DNA of 64,000 nucleotides. Source: Flavobacteriales bacterium (lineage in GTDB: Bacteria; Bacteroidota; Bacteroidia; Flavobacteriales_F; PHOS-HE28). Where the stretch lies: positions 868,001-932,000 of the forward strand of contig JADKHI010000001.1 of the NCBI GenBank assembly GCA_016721825.1. The letters are read 5' to 3'. Under the pieces are notes generated by a model. That model made no database searches. It saw nothing but the letters and a program-made list of their open reading frames with translations, and was not told the origin of the DNA. Position numbers and translations under genes: made by a program. This document shows, one piece after another, positions 48,184 to 57,077 of this stretch (the stretch's first letter is position 1; every line of letters starts with the position of its first letter).

Positions 48184-49886
48184 ACCTGCTCCGGCGCCTG
48201 ATCCCGCCCTTTCTGCGGCAACTGGACCTCTGGCTCCAGGAGCACCATCCGCGTTTGTGGAGCACGCGTCTGCACCTGCACGTCTGGTTCATGCTGTTGC
48301 TTGACGGGCTCGCCTTGATGCTTGGGCTGTTCATTCCGGTGGACCTATACGGATTCCCGGAGCCGGAAGAGGTATGGGCTTATATGATGGTGCCTGCCGT
48401 GGTCTACGCCGCCTTCTGGGTGTTCCGCGTGGTGCTCTTCACGGTGGAGCGGCGCTTCGGTATTCGGCGCTCCTATGCTTCGGTCGGTGAGCTCCTTATT
48501 CACTGGCTCAGCTTGCTGCTCATCCTAACATTGCCCACGACCCTAGCCGTCACCATTGCCTACCGTATCGGCCACTTGGTGCCGGACGAGCGCTTCAATG
48601 CGGATGTGAACGCACTGAACGAGCTGGAGCCCTGGCTCTATGGCAACGACACCCACGACGCTGATGATGACAGGGTGAGGACCGTTTCCTACGCGATGGA
48701 GACCGCCATGGACGAGGTGGATGTGGTGGCGGCCACGGCCAGGCGGCGGGTAGCGTACCATACCCGGCAGGGCCACGGTACACATCGGTTCTTTCACAGC
48801 CTGGATGAATACCGGCGCCGAGATGACATGCCGGACAACGAGGTGGAGACCGATCGTTCACTGCACGAGCTCTATGAGGACCATGTGAGCGTGTACAACA
48901 ACGTGGCCGACCCCGACGACAGTTCCGCGTACAATCCGGACACGGCGGCCTATCACCTGCCCATCATTGATTCGATCGAAACACACTTCCCTCTGCTGCG
49001 CACCCAGCTGGGAAGCTTCACGCCCTACGAGCGGTGGAATGGTCGCGCTATGGATACGGACAGCGTGCTTGAGCTGCGGTACCTGGAGCGCTATGCAGGT
49101 CCGGGACCGCCGGACGCGGCGACCATCGAGGCCACCTTGAAGAAGGCGCGCGCCTACAGCCCGAACGTGCAGCTCCTCCCGGCTTCCCAGGTGCTCGCGG
49201 AATACAAGGACCGCGAGGCGAGCACGACCAGCTTGTGGAGCGCGGAGAGCACCATCAGCGATGTTGCCGAGGCCAAGGCCTACGACTACGAGTTCCTGGA
49301 ATGGGAGGCCATCCTCTACGGCATGGTGCTGTCCACCTTCTGTATCGCCCTGTTGATCTCGATCTTCAAGAACCTCTACTGGCAGCCCTTCCTGATCGCG
49401 GTGGTCACCGCGATGGTACTGCCCATTCTGATCCTGGTGTTCTCGTTGATCACCGAAAACTTGGTCTTCCATGTGGACGAGGAGGTGATCATGCTCTGGT
49501 GCTATTACCTGTTGGTGGTCTACCTGCTCGTGATGCAGTTCCGGGTGCCGACGCTGAAGGCCTACCGAACGGTGCCAGCGGTCATGAACATCCTGGCCAA
49601 CGTGGCGGCACCCGCCTTCTTCCTGTTCACCCTGTTCCTGCTGAACGAACGCTTCGACATCTTCGGCTACAACGCGTTGCAGCAACGGATCTATGAACTG
49701 CGGGACAGCGACCCCAACAGCACCCTGCTGACCTTGTTGGAACACCAACAATACGCGCTGGGCCAACGCATCTTCCTCTACATGCAGATCGCGGGCTGGG
49801 GCGGTGTACTGTTCTACACCTTCGCCTTGCATCCCTTCTTCCGCTGGTGCCAGACCCGGCTGATGGCGCTGCCGGAGCGGAAGTGA
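48180..49886 (+). CDS. Large polytopic membrane protein, probable partner of the ABC ATPase
   Basis: The product has 568 residues. I recognise no family. About three transmembrane segments lie at 36-128, then a hydrophilic domain of about 245 residues (130-375, rich in Asp/Glu/Tyr), and about five segments follow (near 377-395, 401-421, 432-450, 463-482, 533-553). The layout, with a large soluble domain between an N-terminal and a C-terminal membrane block, recalls ABC exporters and permeases of the FtsX/ABC-2 kind, but no signature motif supports either. The four-base overlap with the ATPase gene is the main reason to regard it as the permease. The 3' end is followed by a repeat-bearing gap. 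Confidence 0.7.
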   Translation: MNLLRRLIPPFLRQLDLWLQEHHPRLWSTRLHLHVWFMLLLDGLALMLGLFIPVDLYGFPEPEEVWAYMMVPAVVYAAFWVFRVVLFTVERRFGIRRSYASVGELLIHWLSLLLILTLPTTLAVTIAYRIGHLVPDERFNADVNALNELEPWLYGNDTHDADDDRVRTVSYAMETAMDEVDVVAATARRRVAYHTRQGHGTHRFFHSLDEYRRRDDMPDNEVETDRSLHELYEDHVSVYNNVADPDDSSAYNPDTAAYHLPIIDSIETHFPLLRTQLGSFTPYERWNGRAMDTDSVLELRYLERYAGPGPPDAATIEATLKKARAYSPNVQLLPASQVLAEYKDREASTTSLWSAESTISDVAEAKAYDYEFLEWEAILYGMVLSTFCIALLISIFKNLYWQPFLIAVVTAMVLPILILVFSLITENLVFHVDEEVIMLWCYYLLVVYLLVMQFRVPTLKAYRTVPAVMNILANVAAPAFFLFTLFLLNERFDIFGYNALQQRIYELRDSDPNSTLLTLLEHQQYALGQRIFLYMQIAGWGGVLFYTFALHPFFRWCQTRLMALPERK

Positions 49887-49901
49887 TCCGTCCCCGTTCA
49901 C

Positions 49902-49935
49902 AACCACAGATGAACACGGATGGACACAGATACGA
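49902..49935. repeat. CACAGATG-type intergenic repeat, copy A
   Basis: Imperfect 10-base units (ACCACAGATG, AACACGGATG, GACACAGATA) run in tandem between the membrane-protein gene and the helicase gene. Reverse-complement relatives occur at 56983-57012 and 57049-57077. Confidence 0.75.
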
Positions 49936-49993
49936 CAGAGCCCGTGTGCCCCCCTGTTCATAAGCTCCACGCAGCACCTCAGAGGGCTGAAAG

Positions 49994-50001
49994 TACCTTC
50001 G
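49994..50001 (+). promoter_or_regulatory. Possible -7 element (TACCTTCG) for the helicase gene
   Basis: One mismatch to TAnnTTTG, 38 bases before ATG 50040. The same TACCTTCG form precedes the lipoprotein gene at 53401 on the other strand. Confidence 0.35.
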
Positions 50002-50039
50002 CGCTCCGCCCGTGTTGACGAGTTGGCGGACCACTTGTG

Positions 50040-52454
50040 ATGCAGGACTATCTCCAAGGCTTGAACGAAGCCCAGCGCGCGGCCGTGACCCACACGGATG
50101 GCCCCACCATGGTGATCGCGGGCGCGGGCAGCGGCAAGACCAAGGTGCTCACCACACGCATCGCGCACCTGATGATGGCCAAGGGCGTGGATCCCTTCCA
50201 GATCCTGTCGCTCACCTTCACCAACAAGGCCGCCAAGGAGATGAAGGAGCGCATCGCCCATGTGGTGGGACGCTCCGAGGCCGCCAACTTGTGGATGGGC
50301 ACCTTCCACAGCGTGTTCGCCCGCATCCTGCGCGCCGAGGCTGACAAGCTGGGCTACCCGAAGGACTTCACGATCTACGACACGGATGACAGTCGCAGCG
50401 TGATCAAGGGCATCCTGAAGGAGTGGCAGCTGGACGACAAGCTCTACAAGCCCAACCAGGTGCATGGCCGCATCAGCATCGCGAAGAACAACCTGATCGG
50501 TCCGCTGGAATACTTGGCCAACGCCGAGCTGATGGCCAGTGATGCGGCCTCGCTCCGCCCCAAGATCGGCGACATCTACAAGGCCTACGCCGAGCGCTGC
50601 TTCCGCGCGGGCGCCATGGACTTCGACGACCTGCTCTTCAACACGAACCTGCTGTTCCGGGACCACCCGGACGCCATGCTGAAGTACCAGCAGCGCTTCC
50701 TGTACATCTTGGTGGACGAGTACCAGGACACCAACCTGGCGCAGTACAACATTGTGCGCACGCTGGCCGCACGGCACGAGAACCTCACCGTGGTGGGCGA
50801 CGACAGCCAGAGCATCTACGCCTTCCGCGGAGCCAACATCCAGAACATCCTCAACTTCCGGAAGGATTACCCGGACCACGGCCTGTTCAAGTTGGAGCAG
50901 AACTACCGCAGCACCAAGGTGATCGTGGGCGCGGCCAACAGCCTGATCGAGAAGAACAAGGACCAGATCAAGAAGACCGTCTGGACCGACAACGCCGAGG
51001 GTGACAAGATCCTCGTGCACCGCGCCGGCAGCGACAACGAAGAGGGCAGCTACGTGGCCCACAGCATCTTCGAAACGCGCATGCAGCACCAGGTTGCGAA
51101 CAAGGGCTTCGCGATCCTGTACCGCACCAACGCGCAGAGCCGCAGCATGGAGGAAGCCCTGCGCAAGCTCAACATCCCCTACCGCATCTACGGCGGCCTC
51201 AGCTTCTACCAGCGCAAGGAGATCAAGGACCTGCTGGGCTACTTCCGCCTGACCTGCAACCCCAACGACGAGGAGGCGCTGAAGCGCGTGATCAACTACC
51301 CCGTGCGCGGCATCGGCCAGACCACGGTGGAGAAGATGATGGTGAGCGCCAGCGAGAAGGAGCTCAGCATCTGGGACCTGCTGAACAAGCACCTCGGCGA
51401 GCTTGGCTTCAACGAGGGAACACGGAAGCGCTTGGCGGACTTCGTGCTGATGATCCGCAGCTTCCAGACCATGTTGGACAGCCAGAACGCCTATGCCATG
51501 GGCGAGTACATCGCGCGAAGCACCGGCCTGCTCCAGGACCTGTTCACCGACAAGACGCCCGAGGGCGTGAGCCGCTACGAGAACATCCAGGAGCTGCTGA
51601 ACGGGATGAAGGAGTTCAGTGACGGCGGTGAAGGCAGCGATGTGCCCCGCACCCTGCCCGACTTCTTGATCGATGTGGCCTTGCTGACGGACGCGGACAA
51701 CGACGACCCGACGGACAACGACCGCGTGAGCCTGATGACCATCCACAGCTCCAAGGGCCTGGAGTTCCCGTACGTACACATCGTTGGCCTGGAGGAGGAA
51801 CTGTTCCCGAACCAGATGGCCGTGCAAAGCCGCGCCGACCTGGAAGAGGAACGTCGCCTGTTCTATGTGGCGTTGACCCGCGCGAAGACCAAGGCCACGC
51901 TGAGCTACGCCATGAGCCGCTACAAGTGGGGGCAGCTCACTGCCGCCGAACCCAGCCGCTTTCTCGACGAGATCGACCCGCAGTACTTGGAGATCGCCAC
52001 GCGCAACGAACGTGGTGGTGGTGATCGCCGGAACCTGACGCCGCCTTGGGCCAGTCGTGGCAATGTGTTCGACAAGCCCTCCACGGAGAGCAGGCCAGCG
52101 AGCACGTCGTCAATGGACCGCCCGATCACACGACCGATCTACGGCCGCGAGCGCACAGCACCCACGGGTCGCCCCGCACCCACGCCTTCCAGCGCACCAC
52201 CGCCCCCACCACAACGCAAGAATCTGAAGCGCATCACCGGCGATGGCGCTCCGCTCGAGGCCACCAGCACGCTCGGCAGCGCCGCACCCGACCTGGCCGA
52301 AGGCATGACCGTGGAGCACGAGAAGTTCGGCAAGGGCAAAGTGATCAAGATCGAGGGCCGAGCACCCGACCTCAAGGCCACCATCTTCTTCCCCAGCGCC
52401 GGACAGAAGCAGTTGCTGCTGCGCTTCGCGAAATTGAGGGTGGTGGAAGGGTAA
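50040..52454 (+). CDS. UvrD/PcrA-type ATP-dependent DNA helicase
   Basis: The product (804 aa) is a superfamily 1A 3'-5' helicase. It has Q-motif LNEAQRAAVTH, Walker A GAGSGKTKVLTTRIA, motif II LVDEYQDTN, motif III VVGDDSQSIYAFRGA, motif IV NYRST, motif V SLMTIHSSKGLEF and motif VI VALTRAKTKA. A Pro/Ser/Arg-rich linker (about 675-735) leads to the C-terminal Tudor-like domain (HEKFGKGKVIKIEG) typical of PcrA. Such enzymes act in excision repair and clear proteins from DNA. Whether this copy is the main UvrD/PcrA of the genome cannot be told from one window. ATG 50040 was preferred over the GTG immediately upstream. Confidence 0.95.
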   Translation: MQDYLQGLNEAQRAAVTHTDGPTMVIAGAGSGKTKVLTTRIAHLMMAKGVDPFQILSLTFTNKAAKEMKERIAHVVGRSEAANLWMGTFHSVFARILRAEADKLGYPKDFTIYDTDDSRSVIKGILKEWQLDDKLYKPNQVHGRISIAKNNLIGPLEYLANAELMASDAASLRPKIGDIYKAYAERCFRAGAMDFDDLLFNTNLLFRDHPDAMLKYQQRFLYILVDEYQDTNLAQYNIVRTLAARHENLTVVGDDSQSIYAFRGANIQNILNFRKDYPDHGLFKLEQNYRSTKVIVGAANSLIEKNKDQIKKTVWTDNAEGDKILVHRAGSDNEEGSYVAHSIFETRMQHQVANKGFAILYRTNAQSRSMEEALRKLNIPYRIYGGLSFYQRKEIKDLLGYFRLTCNPNDEEALKRVINYPVRGIGQTTVEKMMVSASEKELSIWDLLNKHLGELGFNEGTRKRLADFVLMIRSFQTMLDSQNAYAMGEYIARSTGLLQDLFTDKTPEGVSRYENIQELLNGMKEFSDGGEGSDVPRTLPDFLIDVALLTDADNDDPTDNDRVSLMTIHSSKGLEFPYVHIVGLEEELFPNQMAVQSRADLEEERRLFYVALTRAKTKATLSYAMSRYKWGQLTAAEPSRFLDEIDPQYLEIATRNERGGGDRRNLTPPWASRGNVFDKPSTESRPASTSSMDRPITRPIYGRERTAPTGRPAPTPSSAPPPPPQRKNLKRITGDGAPLEATSTLGSAAPDLAEGMTVEHEKFGKGKVIKIEGRAPDLKATIFFPSAGQKQLLLRFAKLRVVEG

Positions 52455-52456
52455 GC

Positions 52457-52996
52457 ATGTTACTCAGTGCATCCGGATATGCCCTTGCCATGTTCGCGGC
52501 GATCATCGTCGTCTTCGGGGTCTATCGATATACGTCCCAGAAACGCAGTGCCTATGAGGTCGAAGCACGTAGCCTCTTCGAGTCATGCGGAACAGGGCTG
52601 CGACTCACCAGCTATTTGACGCGCATTGGCTTTGACTGGTATACCTATTCCGTATTGATCAATCGCAACAGCGTTGTCCTCATCGGCCACAAGGACCCAA
52701 CAGTCTTTTGGCAGGGAGCCATGACCTACGCCATCGGCATACCTCCTAGCGGGTTCCGCATCGAACATTTCAATCATCTGATAACTCCAACACACATTCA
52801 GCGCGACGATAATGGCAACATCCTCATCTCCGGATACGGGCGCTCGCGAACTCCTCTAGTTACCGATGGATTCGATGCTCCCGAGCATCCGATCAAGATC
52901 CGCTCTGGCTGCACTTCAGTCCAACTTGACCGCGAACTGGAAAAACACGGGATCCCTGCGCTTATATTCGACAGGCTGCCTTGCCGTTGGTCTTGA
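52457..52996 (+). CDS. Membrane-anchored protein of unknown function
   Basis: The product (179 aa) has one N-terminal transmembrane segment (about 6-24, GYALAMFAAIIVVFGVYRY) and a soluble beta-rich remainder (SVLINRNSVVLIGH, IRSGCTSVQLDRELEKHG). I recognise no family. ATG 52457 lies two bases after the helicase stop, so they may be co-transcribed. The base composition is less GC-rich than its neighbours. Protein-like sequence continues past the stop in another frame (VGLEDQLLFLTTDRQEVAEV), so the gene may be frameshifted near 52980. Confidence 0.6.
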   Translation: MLLSASGYALAMFAAIIVVFGVYRYTSQKRSAYEVEARSLFESCGTGLRLTSYLTRIGFDWYTYSVLINRNSVVLIGHKDPTVFWQGAMTYAIGIPPSGFRIEHFNHLITPTHIQRDDNGNILISGYGRSRTPLVTDGFDAPEHPIKIRSGCTSVQLDRELEKHGIPALIFDRLPCRWS

Positions 52997-53074
52997 AGAC
53001 CAACTTCTTTTCCTGACAACGGACAGACAAGAAGTCGCTGAGGTTCGCGAAGTGCAGCTGATGAAGGATGGACT

Positions 53075-53401
53075 TCAATCCTCCGTCCACAACGAGCGCA
53101 CGGGATGCAGCGAATCCAGCACCACGGCCGAACACTGGCTCTCGTATATGAAGATGTCGTGACCGCTGCACGTGAGGGAACCTTCTGCCGTGTAGAGCTC
53201 GTCGCTTCCGGTGTCGCGCTGGTTCAGGTAGTACCACGTGCGGCCCAAGCCTTCATACTCCAACACTTGCAGACTTCCACAGTCGTGGCGCTTTTTCGCA
53301 CAATGGTCGATGCGCTCTGCTAGCCAGCCGGGCAGGCCTTCGGGGTGGTCCTTCTTGCACGAGCCGAAGAGCAGGAGCAGGAGCAGGGCGAAGCTGCGCA
53401 T
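53075..53401 (-). CDS. Small lipoprotein of unknown function
   Basis: The 108-residue product has a lipoprotein signal (MRSFALLLLLLFGSC, Cys15) and a short mature domain with six further Cys. The pattern (Cys-rich helix, EYEGLGRTWYYLNQ strand pair, ESQCSAVV) resembles small Bacteroidota lipoproteins of the DUF6970 kind, but I cannot confirm this. A TACCTTCG element on the minus strand (53413-53406) ends five bases before the ATG, so the mRNA would be leaderless. Confidence 0.65.
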   Translation of the reverse strand: MRSFALLLLLLFGSCKKDHPEGLPGWLAERIDHCAKKRHDCGSLQVLEYEGLGRTWYYLNQRDTGSDELYTAEGSLTCSGHDIFIYESQCSAVVLDSLHPVRSLWTED

Positions 53402-53405
53402 GGTC

Positions 53406-53413
53406 CGAAGGTA
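53406..53413 (-). promoter_or_regulatory. Possible -7 element (TACCTTCG) for the small lipoprotein gene
   Basis: One mismatch to TAnnTTTG, ending immediately upstream of the ATG at 53401. Confidence 0.35.
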
Positions 53414-53456
53414 GGAGGCCGGTTCAGTGGGAAGCGCGCATCTTCGCTGTGAGCGG

Positions 53457-55019
53457 ATGTTCGACAGCTACTTCACACCGGGACAGCAAGGCGCCATCGC
53501 ACTGGCCATGGCCTTGGCGTTGTTGGCGATCGGACTTCAGGCGAAGAAGCAGCACACGTGGGCCCTGCTGAGCGTGACAGCTTCGGCCTTCGTGCTGCGC
53601 CTGTTCGCGGCCTGGTTGGATCCTTTCCTCAACGACTGGGACGAGGTGTTCCACGCGGTGGTGGCGAAGAACATGCTGCGCGATCCGTTCACGCCGATGA
53701 TGTACACGGACACCGCACTGCCACTGACGGAAAGCTGGACGCGGAACCACGTGTGGCTGCACAAGCCGCCCTTCTTCCTGTGGCAGATGGCGCTTTCGCT
53801 GAAGATCTTTGGGTTGCACCCGTGGGCGATCCGCCTGCCGAGCGTGCTGTGGATGACCGCCTTGGTGCCGGTGACCGCGCGTATGGCCTGGCTGATCTCG
53901 AAGAACAGGGACACTGCTTTCGCCGCAGGGCTGCTGGTGACCTTCTGCTACTACATCCAGGAATTGGTGACAGGCTCGTTGGCCACGGACCACAACGATG
54001 CCGTCTTCATCGCGCTGGTGGCCTGCAGTTGGTGGAGCTTGTTGGAACACTGGCACAGAGGCAAGCTCGGCTGGGCCCTGCTGGTGGGTCTGTTCAGTGC
54101 GTGCGCCGTGTTGACGAAGTGGTACGTGGGACTCTGCGTTTTCCTTCCCTGGGGCCTTGTGATCCTGGGTGAAGGTTTCCGACGAAAGGCGCTCTTCCCT
54201 TTCTTGGGTGCTGCACTGATCGCGTTGAGCCTGGCCGGCGCTTGGTGGCTATCCATCCGGACCCGTTTCCCGGAACTGGCGGCCAGCGAATCCCGCGACA
54301 ACTGGCTGCGTTTCACCGAACCGTTCGAGGGGCACGGTGGCTCCTGGACCTATCACTTCGACCACATCGCGGACCTGTTGCCGCCGCTCACCATCTGGAT
54401 CTTGTTGCCGGGGTTGGTGTGGCTTGTGCTCCGCGCTGCGGATCAACGGCACCGCATTTTCCTGATCGCGCTGCCCTTGGCAGTACACGCCTTTTTCGCC
54501 GTGGCCGCCACCAAAATGGACGGCTACACCATGGTGCTCTTGCCCCTCTACATGATCGCGTTGGCCAACCTGCTGGTCACGCTGATCAACAGTGTGGAAG
54601 CGGATCGGTACCGCGCAGTGATCCTGTCGTTCGCGCTTGTCGTGGTCGGTGCCTTGGGTCTCGATCTGGAGCGCACGCAGTTCCGCCATTCCGAATACCG
54701 CGGTGAGGTGGCTTCACAGGACCCTTGGCGGGAGCGCTTCCGCGCGTTGGCCTATGAAGATGCCTTGTTGGGAAAGCTGGACGGAGCGGGTCCCTTCGTG
54801 ATCTTCAATGTCCCGTCGCAGCGTTCATATGAGCTCATGTTCCGTTCGCCGCACGCGTGCATGGACATCATTCCAACCCAGGCCGAGGTGGACCGCCTTC
54901 GGGCGAAGGGCTATTCCGTGGTGGTGATGCAGGACACGCATCTGTTGGATGATCTGCCTAAAGGTGTACGGGTGATCACCGACGGTGAGCTGCCCTACCC
55001 ACGGATCCAGAGGAACTGA
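53457..55019 (+). CDS. GT39/ArnT-like membrane glycosyltransferase
   Basis: The product (520 aa) has about eleven transmembrane segments in the first 390 residues and the GT-C signature in the first periplasmic loop (FLNDWDEVFHAVVAKNML), followed by WLHKPPFFLWQMALSLKIFG, where the HKPP segment is typical of ArnT and related glycosyltransferases of the PMT/GT39-GT83 group. Such enzymes move a sugar from a polyprenyl carrier to lipid A, protein or another acceptor. The acceptor is unknown here. ATG 53457 was chosen. The open frame upstream (53427) would put charged residues before the first membrane helix. Confidence 0.85.
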   Translation: MFDSYFTPGQQGAIALAMALALLAIGLQAKKQHTWALLSVTASAFVLRLFAAWLDPFLNDWDEVFHAVVAKNMLRDPFTPMMYTDTALPLTESWTRNHVWLHKPPFFLWQMALSLKIFGLHPWAIRLPSVLWMTALVPVTARMAWLISKNRDTAFAAGLLVTFCYYIQELVTGSLATDHNDAVFIALVACSWWSLLEHWHRGKLGWALLVGLFSACAVLTKWYVGLCVFLPWGLVILGEGFRRKALFPFLGAALIALSLAGAWWLSIRTRFPELAASESRDNWLRFTEPFEGHGGSWTYHFDHIADLLPPLTIWILLPGLVWLVLRAADQRHRIFLIALPLAVHAFFAVAATKMDGYTMVLLPLYMIALANLLVTLINSVEADRYRAVILSFALVVVGALGLDLERTQFRHSEYRGEVASQDPWRERFRALAYEDALLGKLDGAGPFVIFNVPSQRSYELMFRSPHACMDIIPTQAEVDRLRAKGYSVVVMQDTHLLDDLPKGVRVITDGELPYPRIQRN

Positions 55020-55072
55020 GGCAGCGCCGGAGCGATCCGAGCTGTCTATTGGTCAACCCATAACCCTGCCAC

Positions 55073-56032
55073 ATGATGACACGTTCACTCCTCGTTGGCC
55101 TGCTTCTTTCCAGCACAGCGCAAGGGCAATTCTTCGAACAGTACTTCGATCCGGGTAGCACGAACAGCCTACCTTATTCCATAGACACTGCTCAAGCTGG
55201 CAATCTGTGGCAAGTGGGCGCCCCCCAGAAGGTCCTGTTCAGCTCATCCTATTCGCCGTCGCGGGCGATCGTGACCGATACGCTGAACACCTATCCGACC
55301 GGGGACACCTCGTCCTTCACGGTATCCGCTCCAGTTATCGACTTCGGGTTCTACCCCCTGTTCTTCCTAAGTTTCCGGCATGCCTTCGACACGGACACGC
55401 TGCAGGAAGGAGGCTATGTCGAGGTAAGCTGGGACAATGGAATGACCTGGAACAACGTGTTCAACGACTGGCTGCTACCGACGAACATCGAGATCTACAA
55501 CGACCAGTTCCAGACCCTTGAGGCAGACACATTGAGCAACGGGCAGATGGGCTTCAGTGGTAGCAGCGGAAGCCCGGTGAGCGGGCTGCACTGGGTCTTC
55601 ACCTCGGTCTGTTGGACGAATACCGGAATCCCATTCCCGGCGGACACTATGCAGGTCCGGTTCACCTTCTTCAGCGATACGGTACAGGAACAGCGGGACG
55701 GTTGGATGATCGATGACATCCAATTGAATGCCTACTTCGTTCATCCAGTGCTCAACTACCTCAAGAAGGATGATTTCCTCAAGCTCGCGCCGAACCCAGT
55801 GGCCGACCGGCTGAACCTCGTCTACGACATCGATCAGGAATCCGAGGATGTGGACATTGCCCTGTTCGACGCACAAGGCAGGCTGACCGAACAACTCGTG
55901 CTCGGCCCCGAGCGAAAAGGCGTACACCATGTAAGCCGCGCACGGAGCGAACTGCCTGAGACCAATGGCCTTTACTACCTGAAGGCAAGGGTCGGAGGGC
56001 GTAACTTCCTGGAGCCTGTGGTGCTTCAGTAA
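55073..56032 (+). CDS. Secreted protein with T9SS type A sorting domain
   Basis: The 319-residue product has a signal peptide (MMTRSLLVGLLLSSTAQG, then QFFEQYFD). A beta-sandwich-like region follows (about 20-220, with GGYVEVSWDNGMTWNNVF and DGWMIDDIQL, as in MAM/immune-inhibitor-A-like jelly-roll domains that bind carbohydrate or calcium). The C-terminal sorting domain begins at about residue 238 (LKLAPNPVADRLNLVYD) and ends VGGRNFLEPVVLQ. The domain order suggests an exported adhesive or ligand-binding protein. No catalytic residues are seen. Confidence 0.82.
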   Translation: MMTRSLLVGLLLSSTAQGQFFEQYFDPGSTNSLPYSIDTAQAGNLWQVGAPQKVLFSSSYSPSRAIVTDTLNTYPTGDTSSFTVSAPVIDFGFYPLFFLSFRHAFDTDTLQEGGYVEVSWDNGMTWNNVFNDWLLPTNIEIYNDQFQTLEADTLSNGQMGFSGSSGSPVSGLHWVFTSVCWTNTGIPFPADTMQVRFTFFSDTVQEQRDGWMIDDIQLNAYFVHPVLNYLKKDDFLKLAPNPVADRLNLVYDIDQESEDVDIALFDAQGRLTEQLVLGPERKGVHHVSRARSELPETNGLYYLKARVGGRNFLEPVVLQ

Positions 56033-56057
56033 GCATTCAGGGATCGCCGGGTTCCGC

Positions 56058-56065
56058 TACATTTG
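56058..56065 (+). promoter_or_regulatory. Promoter -7 element (TACATTTG) upstream of the DUF4290 gene
   Basis: An exact TAnnTTTG match in the gap before the DUF4290 gene, 93 bases before ATG 56159. Supports that start over the in-frame TTG at 56063, which overlaps the element itself. Confidence 0.45.
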
Positions 56066-56158
56066 GCACACCGAGGTCCCGGCCATCACAACTTCCGGGA
56101 CAGGCGCACGGTCCTTCCGACCACGCGCCACCGACCTACCCTACTGGCTTTTCCACGC

Positions 56159-56863
56159 ATGAGCACTCCGCTTCCCGTCGTATTCGATTACAACACCCAG
56201 CGTCCGCGCCTGATCATTCCTGAGTACGGTCGGCATGTGCAGCGCATGGTGGAGCATTGCATGGGCGTGGAGGACCGCGTGGAGCGCACCCGCCTGGCGC
56301 ACGCCATCATCCAGGTGATCGGCCGCTTGAACCCGATGCTGCGCAACAGCGAGAACGGCGACCGCACCCTGTGGGACCACCTCTACATCATGAGCGAGTT
56401 CAAGCTCGATGTGGACGGCCCCTTCCCCAAGCCCACGGCCGAGGAGCTCGACACCAAGCCCGAACGCGTGGCCTACCCCAAGCAGTCCATCCGCTTCGGC
56501 CACTACGGTAAGATGGTGGAGCGCCTGATCGCCACCTGCGCCGCGAAGGAGGACAGCCCGGAGAAGGAGGCCCTAACGCTACTGATCGCCAACTTGATGA
56601 AGAAGCAGTTCCTCACCTGGAACCGCGACAGCGTGGGTGACGGCGTCATCTTCAAGGACCTTACCGAGCTCAGCAAAGGCAAGCTCCAGCTGAAGCCCGA
56701 CCAACAGCTCACAAGCACCGACGCGCTGCTCCAGACCCAGCGCAACGGCCCCCGCAACGAAGTGGACCTGCGGAAGCAGCGCTACGGCAACCAAGGCGGA
56801 GGAGGCAGCGGTGGTGGCGGTGGAAAGAAGCGGCACCGGAACAAGCGGAAGAACCGGTACTGA
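56159..56863 (+). CDS. DUF4290 family protein
   Basis: The product (234 aa) has the family opening FDYNTQRPRLIIPEYGRHVQ and a helical domain of about 175 residues, followed by a Gly-rich, Lys/Arg-rich tail (GGGGSGGGGGKKRHRNKRKN). DUF4290 proteins are conserved in Bacteroidota, often next to murA, as here. Their function is unknown. The basic tail suggests binding to nucleic acid or ribosomes, but that is inference. Confidence 0.88.
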   Translation: MSTPLPVVFDYNTQRPRLIIPEYGRHVQRMVEHCMGVEDRVERTRLAHAIIQVIGRLNPMLRNSENGDRTLWDHLYIMSEFKLDVDGPFPKPTAEELDTKPERVAYPKQSIRFGHYGKMVERLIATCAAKEDSPEKEALTLLIANLMKKQFLTWNRDSVGDGVIFKDLTELSKGKLQLKPDQQLTSTDALLQTQRNGPRNEVDLRKQRYGNQGGGGSGGGGGKKRHRNKRKNRY

Positions 56864-56982
56864 CGTTAGTTCGCAGTTGGCAGGAGGCACGAGCTTATCG
56901 GCAGCGGAGCTTTCTTCATCCGAGGCCACGGGCTGCGAGCCTCGGGCCGCGAGCTTCTTTTCGGCAGCGGAGCTTTTTTCAG

Positions 56983-57012
56983 TATCCGTGTTCATCAGTG
57001 TCCATCCGTGGT
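56983..57012. repeat. CACAGATG-type intergenic repeat, copy B (reverse orientation)
   Basis: The reverse complement reads ACCACGGATG, GACACTGATG, AACACGGATA, matching copy A at 49902-49935 unit for unit with a few changes. Confidence 0.75.
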
Positions 57013-57048
57013 TCCTCCCTGCTGAGGCGAGCCTGCGAGCCTTTCTGC

Positions 57049-57077
57049 ATCTGCGTACTCTGCGCCATCTGTGGTTC
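57049..57077. repeat. CACAGATG-type intergenic repeat, copy C (reverse orientation)
   Basis: The reverse complement begins AACCACAGATG and continues GCGCAGAGTACGCAGAT. It shares the first unit of copies A and B but has a different second half. Confidence 0.65.

Noticed and set aside
48858..51827. Open reading frame of 989 codons on the minus strand
   Set aside because: It runs antisense through two well-supported plus-strand genes (the membrane partner of the ABC ATPase and the helicase). Its product is rich in Val, His, Gly and Ala with low-complexity runs and matches no family. Long antisense frames are expected in GC-rich DNA.
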